64,000 nt of DNA from Streptomyces parvus (GCF_014648875.1 NZ_BMRY01000015.1:109256-173255), one strand, 5' to 3'; shown: positions 16,956 to 26,494, counted from the first letter of the stretch. The notes: a model not told the origin generated them from the sequence alone. A program made the numbers and translations.

Positions 16956-18587
16956 ATGAGCGCGCCAACTCCGGCACCCGGTGACGAAAGCCCCCGCGAG
17001 GGCTACTACCCCGACCCCTCCATCCCCGGCTACGTCCGGTACTGGAACGGCGCGTCCTGGGTCCCCGGTACGAGCCGGCCCGCGCCCCGGCAGACCGCAC
17101 CGGCCGCGACCGCCCCCGCCCCGGCGGCCGGTGCGGGGACCGCGCCGGTCGAGGAGACCGGGCCGATCTTCTTCGACGAGGAGGACGGCCCCCAGGACAG
17201 CGCGGCGGGTGCGCCGGGGTCCGGCGCACCCGCCCCGGACCGGGCGGCGGGGCCCGCTGACGGTGCGTCGGTCTGGCAGGCGGACGCCGCACGCCAGAAC
17301 GGGTTCGGCGGCGAACGCGACCGCCGGGTCGAGTGGGGCGGACCGGCGCAGGAGCCCGCGAGCCCCGACGCGGGACGCCCGTCGCCACCGGCCGACCCGA
17401 GGGCGCCGCTGGCCCAGGACCCGACCGGCGGCGCCCTGCCGGGAATGCGGGAGAGCGGCGGCCGGCCCGCCGAGGAGGACGGGGCACGCCCGCCGGCGGA
17501 CGGGACGGTCACGATCCGCGCGGTGGGACCCCGTTCGAACGCGGCACGGGGCGGCGCCCCGGGGTCCGGCACCGCGGGAGCCGGTGACGGACAGCCCGGT
17601 CCGGCACCGTCGAACGCCGTTACGCCACAGGGGCCGCAGAACGTGGGCGCGGCGCGGAACAGCCTCGCGCCGGCCCCGACGCCCCGCGCCCTTCCGGCGC
17701 AGGCCCAGGCACCGGCCCACCAGGTACCGGCACAGCAAGCGCCGGCGCACCCGCAGCAGGCACACGCCCAGCAGGCGTCGGCGCAGTCCCAGCAGGCGCA
17801 GCGCGCACCGCAGGCTCAGCAGCCCCAGCCGTCGGCTTCCGCACCCGCCCCGGCTCCCGCTCCCGCCCCCGTATCCACGCCGTCCCCCGATCCCGCGCCG
17901 CCGGCGGCCCTGCACACGCCCCTGACACCCGGTCCGGGCGGCGGCTCGGCCTCCTGGGCGCAGCAGGTCCACCAACTGGCCCAGCCCGAACCGCAGCAGC
18001 AGGCCCACCAGAGCCAGGGACCGGCGGCGGGCGCGGACCAGCCCGTCGTGCCGTGGAAGCCGCCGGTCGACGACCCCTTCCAGCAACTCGCCCGCAACCA
18101 GGCCTCGGCCCGCCCCGCCGGGCTCGGCAAGCGGTTCGCCGCCCGGCTCGTCGACAACCTCGTGCTCGGCGCGGTCGTCGGGGCGGTGGCCGTCCCGCTG
18201 TCGGCCCGGGCGCTCGACCACATCGACCGGAAGATCACCGCGGCGAAGGAGACGGGAGAGACCGTCACTGTCTGGCTGCTGGACTCCACCACCGGGGCCC
18301 TGCTGGGCGCGCTGCTCGCCGCGTTCCTGCTCCTCGGCTTCCTGCTGGAGGCCCTGCCGACGGCCAAGTGGGGCCGGACCCTGGGCAAGAAGCTGTTCGG
18401 GCTCGACGTACGGGACATCGAGTCCCATGACACCCCGTCCCTGGGAGCGGCCCTGCGCCGCTGGCTCGTCTACGGCGTGCTGGGGCTGCTCGTGCTCGGT
18501 GTGGTCAACGTCCTGTGGTGCCTGTTCGACCGCCCGTGGCGCCAGTGCTGGCACGACAAGGCCGCCCGTACGTTCGTGGCGGGCTGA
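16956..18587 (+). CDS. RDD-family membrane protein with DUF2510 head and long Pro/Gln linker
   Basis: A 543-residue protein in three parts. Residues 10-37 are a DUF2510 motif (EGYYPDPSIPGYVRYWNGASW). Residues 40-385 are a low-complexity linker rich in Pro, Ala, Gln and Gly, with runs such as QQAPAHPQQAHAQQ. From about 389 the RDD domain begins (GLGKRFAARLVDNLVLGAVVG), with membrane helices and the conserved WGRTLGKKLFGLDVRD. RDD proteins are poorly understood; some relatives move ions. The linker is far longer than in most homologues I know. Confidence 0.82.
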   Translation: MSAPTPAPGDESPREGYYPDPSIPGYVRYWNGASWVPGTSRPAPRQTAPAATAPAPAAGAGTAPVEETGPIFFDEEDGPQDSAAGAPGSGAPAPDRAAGPADGASVWQADAARQNGFGGERDRRVEWGGPAQEPASPDAGRPSPPADPRAPLAQDPTGGALPGMRESGGRPAEEDGARPPADGTVTIRAVGPRSNAARGGAPGSGTAGAGDGQPGPAPSNAVTPQGPQNVGAARNSLAPAPTPRALPAQAQAPAHQVPAQQAPAHPQQAHAQQASAQSQQAQRAPQAQQPQPSASAPAPAPAPAPVSTPSPDPAPPAALHTPLTPGPGGGSASWAQQVHQLAQPEPQQQAHQSQGPAAGADQPVVPWKPPVDDPFQQLARNQASARPAGLGKRFAARLVDNLVLGAVVGAVAVPLSARALDHIDRKITAAKETGETVTVWLLDSTTGALLGALLAAFLLLGFLLEALPTAKWGRTLGKKLFGLDVRDIESHDTPSLGAALRRWLVYGVLGLLVLGVVNVLWCLFDRPWRQCWHDKAARTFVAG

Positions 18588-18610
18588 GCGGGCTGAGCGG
18601 GCTGAGCGGG
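18581..18610 (+). repeat. Triple 9-bp repeat at the RDD gene's 3' end
   Basis: GGGCTGAGC occurs three times in a row from 18581 to 18607, followed by GGG. The first copy contains the stop codon of the RDD gene and the others repeat the stop in the same frame. Confidence 0.75.
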
Positions 18611-18757
18611 ACCGGCGAACCGCGGGGCGTCGTCCGCTTATCGGAAAGACCGGCCGGGCGGGCGGCGACATGCCGGTCTAGACTCGTATGCCGCCCCGCG
18701 TCCCCCGAACGCACCTGAGCCGTTGCGGGCCCCGGTGGTGCGGGATGCACTGCCCCC

Positions 18758-19426
18758 ATGAGCAACGACCAGCCGACGCCCGGCCAGCCGCCCGAGGACG
18801 ACGATCCGTTCCTCAAGAAGCCGCAGGAGCCCCCGCCGCCGTCCGACGGTCAGCCGTACGGCAGTGCCCCGCCGCCCCCTCCGCCGCCGCCCCCGCCGAA
18901 CGATCCGTACGGCAGTGGCGCGGGGTTCGGGGCGCCCGACCCGCTCGCCGGGATGCCGCCGCTCGCCGAGCCGGGGAAGCGGATCCTGGCGCGGCTCATC
19001 GACTTCCTCATCATCTCGATCCCGCTGTACCTGATCTCGCTGCCCTGGGGCGGCGCGGTCGACGTCAACGGGGACGGCGACGACGGGTTCGGCGACGCGG
19101 TCGCCAGCGGGTACAGCGGGCACCAGCTGCTCTGGTCGATCATCGGCCTGGTCGTCTACGTCGCCTACGACACCTACTTCACCCACAAGGACGGCCGCAC
19201 GCTGGGCAAGCGACTGCTGAAGCTGCGCGTCGCGATGCTCAACGACGGGCGGGTGCCGGACACCGGGGCCGCGCTGATGCGGGCGGTCGTGCTGTGGGCC
19301 CCGGCGCTGCTGTGCTGCCCGTGCCTGTGGTGGCTGATCAACATCGTGCTGATGTTCACCGACAAGCCCTACCGGCAGGGACTCCAGGACAAGGCGGCCA
19401 AGACGGTCGTCGTCGTGGCCCGCTAG
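18758..19426 (+). CDS. RDD-family membrane protein
   Basis: A 222-residue protein. The first 65 residues are Pro-rich, including a run of prolines, and end at PLAGMPPLAEPGKRILARLIDFLIIS where the RDD domain starts. Three or four hydrophobic helices follow, with the conserved motif GRTLGKRLLKLRVAM about 150. It lies 170 bases after the larger RDD gene and is probably an ancient duplicate lacking the DUF2510 head. Function is not known. Confidence 0.82.
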   Translation: MSNDQPTPGQPPEDDDPFLKKPQEPPPPSDGQPYGSAPPPPPPPPPPNDPYGSGAGFGAPDPLAGMPPLAEPGKRILARLIDFLIISIPLYLISLPWGGAVDVNGDGDDGFGDAVASGYSGHQLLWSIIGLVVYVAYDTYFTHKDGRTLGKRLLKLRVAMLNDGRVPDTGAALMRAVVLWAPALLCCPCLWWLINIVLMFTDKPYRQGLQDKAAKTVVVVAR

Positions 19427-19443
19427 GGCCCTGGCGATCCGGC

Positions 19444-19767
19444 TCAGCGACGCAGCGAGTGCTCGTCGGCCCGAGCGGACGGACGCGCCGCCGGGACCCG
19501 CTCCCGGGCCCCGATGCCCTCCAGGGCGTGGTGCGTTCGGGCGGCTGCGGAGGCCCGGTCGGTCGCCGTCCGCCCGGCCTCTTCCGCCGTCCCGCGGCCG
19601 GGGTGCGGCAGGCGCAGGGCGACCAGGAGGCCGAGGATCAGCGCGGTCGTGCCGACGGCGGCCACCCCCACGCCGGACTCCGTGCGGAACAGCAGCAGCA
19701 GGGCGAGCGTCGTTGCGACGACGGTGGCCGAACCGTAGGCGAACTGTGCGGCAGTCGGACGCGGCAT
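19444..19767 (-). CDS. Small membrane protein of unknown function
   Basis: A 107-residue protein with two transmembrane helices (YGSATVVATTLALLLLF and VGVAAVGTTALILGLLVAL) followed by a hydrophilic Ala/Arg-rich tail of about 55 residues. Convergent with the RDD gene, 17 bases from its stop. I recognise no family. Confidence 0.6.
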   Translation of the reverse strand: MPRPTAAQFAYGSATVVATTLALLLLFRTESGVGVAAVGTTALILGLLVALRLPHPGRGTAEEAGRTATDRASAAARTHHALEGIGARERVPAARPSARADEHSLRR

Positions 19768-20195
19768 GACGGTTTCCGTCCTCGGGACGTCGGGTGGGCG
19801 GGCGGCGTTCGGCGCGGTCGTGCGTGCCGAACGACCCTACGACGGTGGATGCCCGACCCGGACCGGTAGTAAGCGTGACCTAACACACGGTACCGGTGCA
19901 CAGGGGGCGCACGGAGTCATGGCTCTCACCAACCGGATGGTTGGGCGCGCCTGTTGAACCTCCGGACCGGACGGATCCGGGCCGGTCGCCGTTCCTTTGC
20001 CGTTCCCATGCCCTTCTCATACCGTCCGTATACCGGAAGAGCGCTCCGCATAGTGCACTTGGTCTGTTCAAGTCAAGGTCTGTCTTTTCTCTCATAACTC
20101 CGATCGAATGTCGTCACTTGTGACGCGTTCACGCGCGCGGCCCTCTCCATACCCCCCTGGCCGCAGCGCGGGACGCCCGGGGAGGACTGCTTCAA
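19768..20195. other. Long upstream region of the M6 protease gene
   Basis: About 430 bases separate the divergent small membrane gene and the protease. No convincing gene is present; short frames here lack ribosome sites. It is more AT-rich than its surroundings between about 20040 and 20110 and should hold the protease promoter. GGGGAGGA at 20179-20186 is the protease ribosome binding site. Confidence 0.45.
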
Positions 20196-22598
20196 GTGAC
20201 CAATCAGAGACGGGCGCTTCGCGCCGCCGCCGTTGTCGTGGCCATGGCCGCGACCGCCGCGACGGCGTCGACCTTCGCCACCGCCCAGGCGCATGACGGC
20301 TCATCAGGTTCCGGTGTCTCCACCGTCGACCGCCGTGACCCGGCGCCGGCCAAGGGGCATGTCGAGCACAACCTGGAGGGCCCCTTCAGCGAGCAGCAGG
20401 CCCAGCAGCGCGAGGCCGCGCTGGAGCAGGTGCTGGCCGGCGACAAGAAGGTGGCGAACAAGAGCGGCTCCAAGGTCGTCAAGCTCGGCGACAAGAAGTA
20501 CGTGGAGCTCGGCCGGGAGAAGACCGACAAGATCTTCACCATCCTGCTGGAGTTCGGCGACCAGGTCGACGACACCACGATGTACGACCCGGACGGCGAC
20601 GGCCCCAAGCCGCCCGTCAAGAAGTACGGCGGCGCCCCGGGCCCGGCGCACAACAAGATCGCCAAGCCGGACCCGAAGAAGGACAACAGCACCGCCTGGA
20701 AGTCCGACTACAACCAGGAGCACTTCCAGGAGCTCTACTTCGGCGAGGGCAAGGGCGTCCACTCGCTCAAGACCTACTACGAGAAGACCTCCTCGGGCCG
20801 CTACTCGGTCGAGGGCGAGGTCTCCGACTGGGTCAAGGTCCCCTACAACGAGGCCCGTTACGGCTCCAACTACTGCGGCCAGTCCAACTGCGCCAACGTG
20901 TGGGACGCGGTCCGCGACGGCGTGAACGCCTGGGTCGCCGACCAGAAGGCCAAGGGCCGCACCGACGCCGAGATCAAGGCGAACCTCGCCGAGTACGACG
21001 AGTGGGACCGCTACGACTTCGACGGTGACGGCAACTTCAACGAGCCCGACGGCTACATCGACCACTTCCAGCTGGTCCACGCCGGCGAGGACGAGTCGGC
21101 CGGCGGCGGCGCCGAGGGCACCAACGCCATCTGGGCGCACCGCTGGTACGCGTACGGCACCAACGCCGGTGCGAGCGGCCCCGAGAACAACAAGGCCGGT
21201 GGCGCCCAGATCGGCGACACGGGCATCTGGGTCGGCGACTACACCGTCCAGCCCGAGAACGGCGGCCTGGGCGTCTTCGCCCACGAGTACGCCCACGACC
21301 TCGGTCTGCCGGACCTGTACGACACCTCCGGCGGCGGCGAGAACTCGGTCGGCTTCTGGTCCCTGATGTCGGCGGGCTCCTGGCTCGGCACGGGCAAGGG
21401 CGAGATCGGCGACCTGCCGGGCGACATGACCTCGTGGGACAAGCTCCAGCTCGGCTGGCTCGACTACGACAAGGCCAAGGCCGGCAAGACCTCGCTGCAC
21501 AAGCTGGGCGTCTCGGAGTACAACACCAAGAACCCGCAGGCGCTCGTCGTCGAGCTGCCGAAGAAGGCCGTCACCACCACCGTCGTCAAGCCCGCCGAGG
21601 GCTCGAAGCAGTGGTGGAGCGACATGGGCGACGACCTGTCGAACACCCTGACCCGCTCGGTCGACCTGACCGGCAAGTCCAAGGCCACGCTGGACCTTTC
21701 GGGCTGGTACGACATCGAGGCCGACTACGACTACCTCTACACCGAGGTGTCCGACAACGGCGGCACCAGCTGGACCGCGCTCGACGGCACCGCCGACGGC
21801 AAGGCCATCCCGCGCGACGCCAGTGACAAGCCGGCCCTGACCGACGTCTCGGGCGACTACAAGAAGCTCTCCTTCTCGCTGGACGCCTACGCGGGCAAGA
21901 AGGTCGACCTCCGCTTCCGCTACCAGACGGACGGCGGCGCGGGCGGCAAGGGCTTCGCGGCCGACGCCATCACCATCACGGCCGACGGCGCCGAGCTCTT
22001 CGCGGACAACGCCGAGGGCGACGACAACGGCTGGACCGCCAAGGGCTTCTCGCGGATCGGCGAGTCCTTCACCCAGGACTACCCGCAGTACTACATCGCG
22101 GAGAACCGCCAGTACGTCTCGTACGACGAGACCCTGAAGGTCGGCCCGTACAACTTCGGCTTCGCCACCACGCGTCCGGACTGGGTCGAGCACTACGCGT
22201 ACCAGACCGGTCTGCTGGTCTGGCTCTGGGACACCTCCCAGAAGGACAACAACACCTCGGTCCACCCGGGCCAGGGGCTGATCCTGCCGATCGACGCGCA
22301 CGCCAAGCCGCTCAAGTGGAAGGACGGCTCGCTCCTGCGCAACAAGATCCAGCCGTTCGACGCCCCGTTCAGCTGGTACCCGAACAAGGGCTTCACGCTC
22401 CACAACGCGGACGTGCCGCTGTACATCAAGCCCAGCCTGGGCAAGCCGGTCTTCGACGACCGCAAGGGCACCTACTGGTACAAGGAGAACCCGACGGGCA
22501 GTGTCAAGGTTTCTGACACGAACACCCGCATCTCCATCGTCCACGAGCCCCTCAATGGTCGGACGATGACCGTCCTGGTCAGCCCCTCGGGCCGCTGA
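20196..22598 (+). CDS. Secreted immune inhibitor A family metalloprotease (M6)
   Basis: An 800-residue extracellular zinc protease starting at GTG behind GGGGAGGA. Residues 1-32 are a signal peptide (basic start, AAAVVVAMAATAATASTFA, then AQAHD). A propeptide follows. The M6 active site is HEYAHDLG with H363, E364 and H367, preceded by a large domain with the WDRYDFDGDGNFNEPDGYIDHFQ metal-rich segment. The C-terminal third has beta-rich domains. It probably supplies nitrogen from external protein and may act during differentiation. A terminator hairpin follows at 22625. Confidence 0.95.
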   Translation: MTNQRRALRAAAVVVAMAATAATASTFATAQAHDGSSGSGVSTVDRRDPAPAKGHVEHNLEGPFSEQQAQQREAALEQVLAGDKKVANKSGSKVVKLGDKKYVELGREKTDKIFTILLEFGDQVDDTTMYDPDGDGPKPPVKKYGGAPGPAHNKIAKPDPKKDNSTAWKSDYNQEHFQELYFGEGKGVHSLKTYYEKTSSGRYSVEGEVSDWVKVPYNEARYGSNYCGQSNCANVWDAVRDGVNAWVADQKAKGRTDAEIKANLAEYDEWDRYDFDGDGNFNEPDGYIDHFQLVHAGEDESAGGGAEGTNAIWAHRWYAYGTNAGASGPENNKAGGAQIGDTGIWVGDYTVQPENGGLGVFAHEYAHDLGLPDLYDTSGGGENSVGFWSLMSAGSWLGTGKGEIGDLPGDMTSWDKLQLGWLDYDKAKAGKTSLHKLGVSEYNTKNPQALVVELPKKAVTTTVVKPAEGSKQWWSDMGDDLSNTLTRSVDLTGKSKATLDLSGWYDIEADYDYLYTEVSDNGGTSWTALDGTADGKAIPRDASDKPALTDVSGDYKKLSFSLDAYAGKKVDLRFRYQTDGGAGGKGFAADAITITADGAELFADNAEGDDNGWTAKGFSRIGESFTQDYPQYYIAENRQYVSYDETLKVGPYNFGFATTRPDWVEHYAYQTGLLVWLWDTSQKDNNTSVHPGQGLILPIDAHAKPLKWKDGSLLRNKIQPFDAPFSWYPNKGFTLHNADVPLYIKPSLGKPVFDDRKGTYWYKENPTGSVKVSDTNTRISIVHEPLNGRTMTVLVSPSGR

Positions 22599-22624
22599 TC
22601 AAGTAAAATCGCAGGTCAAACCAT

Positions 22625-22660
22625 GATCGGCCGTCGCCCTCTAGCGGGCGGCGGCCGATC
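22625..22660 (+). terminator. Terminator after the M6 protease
   Basis: Arms 22625-22639 and 22646-22660 pair over 15 bases with one G-U, and the loop is six bases. It is 27 bases after the protease stop. Confidence 0.8.
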
Positions 22661-22722
22661 GTGTTTAGGTGCGTCTTGTTCACATCCTTATTGACACGAC
22701 GTCTCACGGGGGAGCGTGGAGC

Positions 22723-23151
22723 ATGGCAGGCGGAGGTTTCTGCAGGTTGCCGAACGGCACGGTGGTGGTCGCCCTGACCCTCACCAGACCGGCCGACGGC
22801 ACAGGTCCCGGCGGCGGTACGGAAGCCGGGCCCGGAGCCCCGGTACGGGTGCTGGTGCACGCGGCGAACCGGGCGCGCGCCCTGACCAGGCTGCGCAATC
22901 TGGGGCTGCGGGCGGTCTATCTGCGCGGCAACGACCGGCCGCCGACGCCGGACGAGGTCACGGCGGTGCTGCACCATCCGGACGGACTGCTCTGGCGGGC
23001 CGCGCCGCAGCCGGGCCAGGCCGATGTCCGGCCGTCGGCCCTGGGGCACCAGGCGTCCCCGCCGGTGTCCTCGTGCCAGGAGCTGTGGCACCCGATCCGG
23101 GCGCTGCTGGGCCCCTCCGGGTACGCGGGACCGGCCCGCCCGGCCGCGTAG
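22723..23151 (+). CDS. Hypothetical protein
   Basis: A 142-residue protein beginning MAGGGFCRLPNGTVVVALTLTR. The ATG at 22723 has GGGGGAG eight bases upstream, so I prefer it to the longer frame from 22669. The middle region reads VRVLVHAANRARALTRLRNLGLRAVYLRGNDRPPTPDEVTAVLHHPDGLLWR, an alpha/beta pattern, and the end is Pro-rich. I recognise no family. It lies alone between the protease terminator and the convergent pncA. Confidence 0.7.
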   Translation: MAGGGFCRLPNGTVVVALTLTRPADGTGPGGGTEAGPGAPVRVLVHAANRARALTRLRNLGLRAVYLRGNDRPPTPDEVTAVLHHPDGLLWRAAPQPGQADVRPSALGHQASPPVSSCQELWHPIRALLGPSGYAGPARPAA

Positions 23152-23193
23152 GGCTCGGACGGGCAGGGCGGGGCCGGCCGGAGAGGGGCTGGA

Positions 23194-23784
23194 CTACGAC
23201 GCGACGACGGGCGTGCCGGAGAGCTTCACGCCCGCCGTACGCAGCTCCGCCAGGGCCCGTTCCGTGGTGGCCCCGGAGACGCCCGCGGTCAGGTCGAGCA
23301 GCACGTGCGTGACGAAGCCCTCACGGGCCGCGTCCAGCGCGGTGGCCCGGACGCAGTGGTCGGTGGCGATGCCGACCACGTCGACCTCGGTGACCTCGCG
23401 GTCGCGCAGCCACTGGGCGAGGCCGGTCCCGTTCTCGTCGGAACCCTCGAACCCGCTGTACGCGGCCGAATACGCCCCCTTGTCGAACACCGTGTCGATG
23501 GCGCCGGAGGCGACGGCGGGCGCGAAGTTCGGGTGGAAGCCGACCCCCTCCGTACCGGCGACGCAGTGCACCGGCCAGGAGTCGACGTAGTCCGGGTTCG
23601 GCGAGAAGTGGTCGCCGGGGTCGATGTGGTGGTCGCGGGTGGCGACCACGTGGCGGTAGGCGGGCTGGGCGTCACCGATCAGGTCGGTGATGGCGGCGGC
23701 GACGTCGGCACCGCCCGCCACCGCGAGGCTGCCGCCCTCGCAGAAGTCGTTCTGAACGTCCACGACGATCAATGCGCGGTGCAT
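23194..23784 (-). CDS. pncA: Nicotinamidase (isochorismatase-like hydrolase)
   Basis: A 196-residue hydrolase converting nicotinamide to nicotinate plus ammonia in NAD salvage. The catalytic triad is visible: D9 (VVDVQNDF), K102 (FDKGAYS) and C144 (IATDHCVRAT). Metal ligands D51, H53, H59 and H73 are in place (TRDHHIDPGDHF ... WPVHC). It lies upstream of nothing obvious but downstream of pncB in the same orientation, the next enzyme of the pathway, about 300 bases away. Confidence 0.95.
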   Translation of the reverse strand: MHRALIVVDVQNDFCEGGSLAVAGGADVAAAITDLIGDAQPAYRHVVATRDHHIDPGDHFSPNPDYVDSWPVHCVAGTEGVGFHPNFAPAVASGAIDTVFDKGAYSAAYSGFEGSDENGTGLAQWLRDREVTEVDVVGIATDHCVRATALDAAREGFVTHVLLDLTAGVSGATTERALAELRTAGVKLSGTPVVAS

Positions 23785-24079
23785 GGCGGGTGTCCTTCGG
23801 TGGGGGCGGGAGCGGAGTGAGCGGGAATCGGGGTGGGGATCGAGCGGCGGCCCCGGGGTCCGGGGTGCGGGGTCCGGGGTCCGGGGTCTCCGGGAGGGTG
23901 CCGGGGTTCGAGCCTAGGCACTGGAACGTCACAATCAAGCCCCGTCCGCGAAACCCCCGGTTGCGGACCGGCCCGGTCCGGGTACGCCCGGCGCGGATTC
24001 GCGGACGAGCCGTGCTGTATGCCGGGTTCCGCAACCCGGCCCGTACGCCCGGCGCGGCCCCGGGCGTACGCGGATGCGC
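23785..24079. other. pncB-pncA intergenic region with GC repeats and hairpins
   Basis: The region holds a simple repeat of GGGGTCC-like units at about 23850-23890 and two hairpins just after pncB (listed separately). No gene is seen. Confidence 0.5.
24021..24070 (-). terminator. Double hairpin after pncB
   Basis: Two adjacent hairpins: arms 24021-24028/24033-24040 (8 bases) and 24042-24052/24060-24070 (11 bases, seven-base loop). They start ten bases after the pncB stop and should end its transcript. Confidence 0.7.
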
Positions 24080-25408
24080 TCAGGCGTACTCGGTGGGGAT
24101 CACCGGCTCTCCCCGCGACAGCTGGATCGCCGACATCGGCAGCCCGGCGCGCGCGGCCACGTGCCGCTCCCGGACCGCGTCCAGCGGCTCGCGGGCGACC
24201 ACCTCGCCGCCCCGCACCAGCTCCACCAGCAGCTGCCGGCCGGCCAGCTCGTCGGGGACGGGGCCGGTGCCGATCACCTCGGCCTCGGCGACGCCGTGCT
24301 CGTCGGTCCGGCGCGCGGCCCACTTGCGACCGCCGACCGACGACTTCGCGCCGAGCGACTTCTTGGCGACCGGCACCAGCGGGGCGTCCGGCTCCGCCGA
24401 GCCGGCGCGGGCCACCAGCTTGTAGACCATCGAGCAGGTGGGGTGCCCGCTGCCGGTGACGAGCTGGGTGCCGACCCCGTACGCGTCCACCGGCGCGGCG
24501 GCCAGCGAGGCGATGGCGTACTCGTCCAGGTCCGAGGTCACGACGATCTTCGTGCCGGTAGCCCCCAGCTCGTCCAGCTGCTGCCGCACCCGGTGCGCGA
24601 CCAGCAGCAGGTCCCCGGAGTCGATCCGTACGGCGCCGAGCTCGGGACCCGCGATCTCCACGGCCGCCCGGACCGCCTCGGTGACGTCGTACGTGTCGAC
24701 CAGCAGCGTCGTGCCCCGGCCGAGCGAGTCCACCTGCGCCCGGAACGCGTCGCGCTCGGTGTCGTGCAGCAGGGTGAAGGCGTGCGCGCTGGTGCCGACC
24801 GTCGGGATCGCCCAGCGGAACCCCGCCGCCAGGTCGGAGGTGGCGTCGAAGCCGCCGACGTACGCGGCGCGGGCGGAGGCGACCGCGGAGAGCTCGTGGG
24901 TGCGGCGGGCGCCCATCTCGATCAGCCGGCGGCCCCCGGCGGCGGCCGACATCCGGGAGGCGGCGGCGGCGATCGCGGAGTCGTGGTTGAGGATGGAGAG
25001 GATCACCGTCTCCAGCAGCACGCACTCGGCGAAGGACCCCTCGACCCGCAGGATCGGGGAGCCGGGGAAGTAGACCTCGCCCTCCGGGTAGCCCCAGATG
25101 TCGCCGCTGAAGCGGTAGTCCGCCAGCCATTCGAGGGTCGGCTCGTCCACGATCTCCTGCTGCCGCAGGAAGCCGATCATCTCGTCGTCGAAGTGGAAGT
25201 TCTCCACCGCGTCCAGCACCCGGCCGGTGCCCGCGACGACGCCGTAGCGCCGCCCCTCGGGCAGCCGGCGGGTGAACGCCTCGAAGACCGAGTGCCGGTC
25301 GGCGGTGCCGGCCTTGAGGGCCGCCTGCACCATGGTCAGTTCGTACTGGTCGGTGAAGAGCGCGGTCGACGGAACGCCGACCCGCCGACCGAGGTCCGCT
25401 GTGTTCAT
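24080..25408 (-). CDS. pncB: Nicotinate phosphoribosyltransferase
   Basis: A 442-residue enzyme joining nicotinate and PRPP to nicotinate mononucleotide. N-terminal TALFTDQYELTMVQAALKAG is the family opener. RIDSGDLLLVAHRVRQQLDELG and VTSDLDEYAI form the phosphoribosyl-binding barrel, and GVGTQLVTGSGHPTCSMVYKLV is the C-terminal signature. The likely phosphorylated His is in PTVGTSAHAFTLLHD. It is divergent from clpS with 79 bases between starts, and follows the usual Streptomyces arrangement. Confidence 0.96.
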   Translation of the reverse strand: MNTADLGRRVGVPSTALFTDQYELTMVQAALKAGTADRHSVFEAFTRRLPEGRRYGVVAGTGRVLDAVENFHFDDEMIGFLRQQEIVDEPTLEWLADYRFSGDIWGYPEGEVYFPGSPILRVEGSFAECVLLETVILSILNHDSAIAAAASRMSAAAGGRRLIEMGARRTHELSAVASARAAYVGGFDATSDLAAGFRWAIPTVGTSAHAFTLLHDTERDAFRAQVDSLGRGTTLLVDTYDVTEAVRAAVEIAGPELGAVRIDSGDLLLVAHRVRQQLDELGATGTKIVVTSDLDEYAIASLAAAPVDAYGVGTQLVTGSGHPTCSMVYKLVARAGSAEPDAPLVPVAKKSLGAKSSVGGRKWAARRTDEHGVAEAEVIGTGPVPDELAGRQLLVELVRGGEVVAREPLDAVRERHVAARAGLPMSAIQLSRGEPVIPTEYA

Positions 25409-25487
25409 GGCTGGGATGCTACCCCCTATTCGTCAAAGTGACGAGATGTGGGGTCCGTTTGTGCGCCGGGCCCGCCCGGGTGGCAGC

Positions 25488-25805
25488 ATGGGACAGGTGA
25501 GCGTTGCTACCCCGCTAGAGATCGAACGTCCCGATTCGGCCGAGGAGACCTTCGCGGTCCCCGAGCCGGACGTCCCGTGGGTGACGCTCGTCCACAACGA
25601 CCCGGTCAACCTCATGAGCTACGTGACCTACGTCTTCCAGGCCTACTTCGGCTATCCGAAGGACAAGGCCCACAAGCTCATGCTGGACGTGCACCAGAAG
25701 GGCCGCGCCGTCGTCTCCAGCGGCAGCCGCGAGGAGATGGAACGCGACGTCCAGGCCATGCACGGTTACGGGCTGTGGGCCACCCTCACCCAGGACCGCA
25801 ACTAG
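25488..25805 (+). CDS. clpS: ATP-dependent Clp protease adaptor ClpS
   Basis: A 105-residue N-recognin that delivers N-degron substrates to ClpC/ClpA with ClpP. The fold core is PWVTLVHNDPVNLMSYVTYVF, then KAHKLMLDVHQKGRAVVSSGSREEMERDVQAMHGYGLWATL; the DPVNLM pocket residues and the H of MLDVHQKG are the N-end rule binding residues. Start may be ATG 25488 or GTG 25497; neither has a decisive ribosome site. It is followed 48 bases later by the DUF2017 gene, a conserved actinobacterial pair. Confidence 0.95.
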   Translation: MGQVSVATPLEIERPDSAEETFAVPEPDVPWVTLVHNDPVNLMSYVTYVFQAYFGYPKDKAHKLMLDVHQKGRAVVSSGSREEMERDVQAMHGYGLWATLTQDRN

Positions 25806-25853
25806 TCACTTCTCGCAGGACCCCGCCCCGTTCGACCCACCATCGGAGAATCC

Positions 25854-26480
25854 ATGGCCGGCCATTTCGAGGCCACCCCAGGCGGCGGCGCGGCCGTCGC
25901 GCTCGACGAGGTCGAGATCTCCATCCTGCGCTCCCTCGCCGTCCAGCTGCTGGAGCTGATCGGCCCCGGCGACCAGCCCGCCGACGGCGAGGACCCGCTC
26001 GCCGCCCTCTTCGCGGAGGGCCCCAGCAAGCCGCCCACCGACCCGGCGCTCGCCCGGCTCTTCCCCGACGCCTACGGAGGCCCCGGAGGGCCCGAGGGGT
26101 CCACCGGGGCAGTGAAGCCGGGAGAGGAGGAGGAGCTGCGCGAGCGGTCCGCCGAGTTCCGCCGGTTCACCGAGATGGACCTGCGCTCCGGCAAGCGCGA
26201 CGACGCCCTCGCCGTCGTCCGTACCCTGGACGCCCTCTCGCCCGTCGCGGACGGCGGGGCCGTCCTCACCCTCACCGGCGACGAGTGCCTCAGCTGGCTC
26301 CGCTCCCTCAACGACCTGCGCCTGACCATCGGCACCCGGCTGGAGGTCTCCGACGAGGACCAGGGCGAGGAGGGCTCGCTCTACCGGCTCCCCGACACCG
26401 ATCCGCGCAAGCCCATGGTGATGGCCTACCTCTGGCTCGGCGCGCTCCAGGAATCCCTGGTCGAGACGTTGATGCCGTAG
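25854..26480 (+). CDS. DUF2017 family protein
   Basis: A 208-residue protein with the actinobacterial DUF2017 pattern: VALDEVEISILRSLAVQLLELIG near the start and a C-terminal TGDECLSWLRSLNDLRLTIGTRLEV ... DPRKPMVMAYLWLGALQESLVETL. It is soluble and acidic. It lies directly downstream of clpS in actinobacteria, so a role in ClpS/ClpC proteolysis is often suspected, but no activity is known. A 19-base-pair hairpin follows it. Confidence 0.85.
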   Translation: MAGHFEATPGGGAAVALDEVEISILRSLAVQLLELIGPGDQPADGEDPLAALFAEGPSKPPTDPALARLFPDAYGGPGGPEGSTGAVKPGEEEELRERSAEFRRFTEMDLRSGKRDDALAVVRTLDALSPVADGGAVLTLTGDECLSWLRSLNDLRLTIGTRLEVSDEDQGEEGSLYRLPDTDPRKPMVMAYLWLGALQESLVETLMP

Positions 26481-26494
26481 GGGGTGTCTCCGGA

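Noticed and set aside
20304..22544. 746-residue minus-strand frame opposite the M6 protease
   Set aside because: Val/Leu-rich mirror of the protease codons with no known domain.
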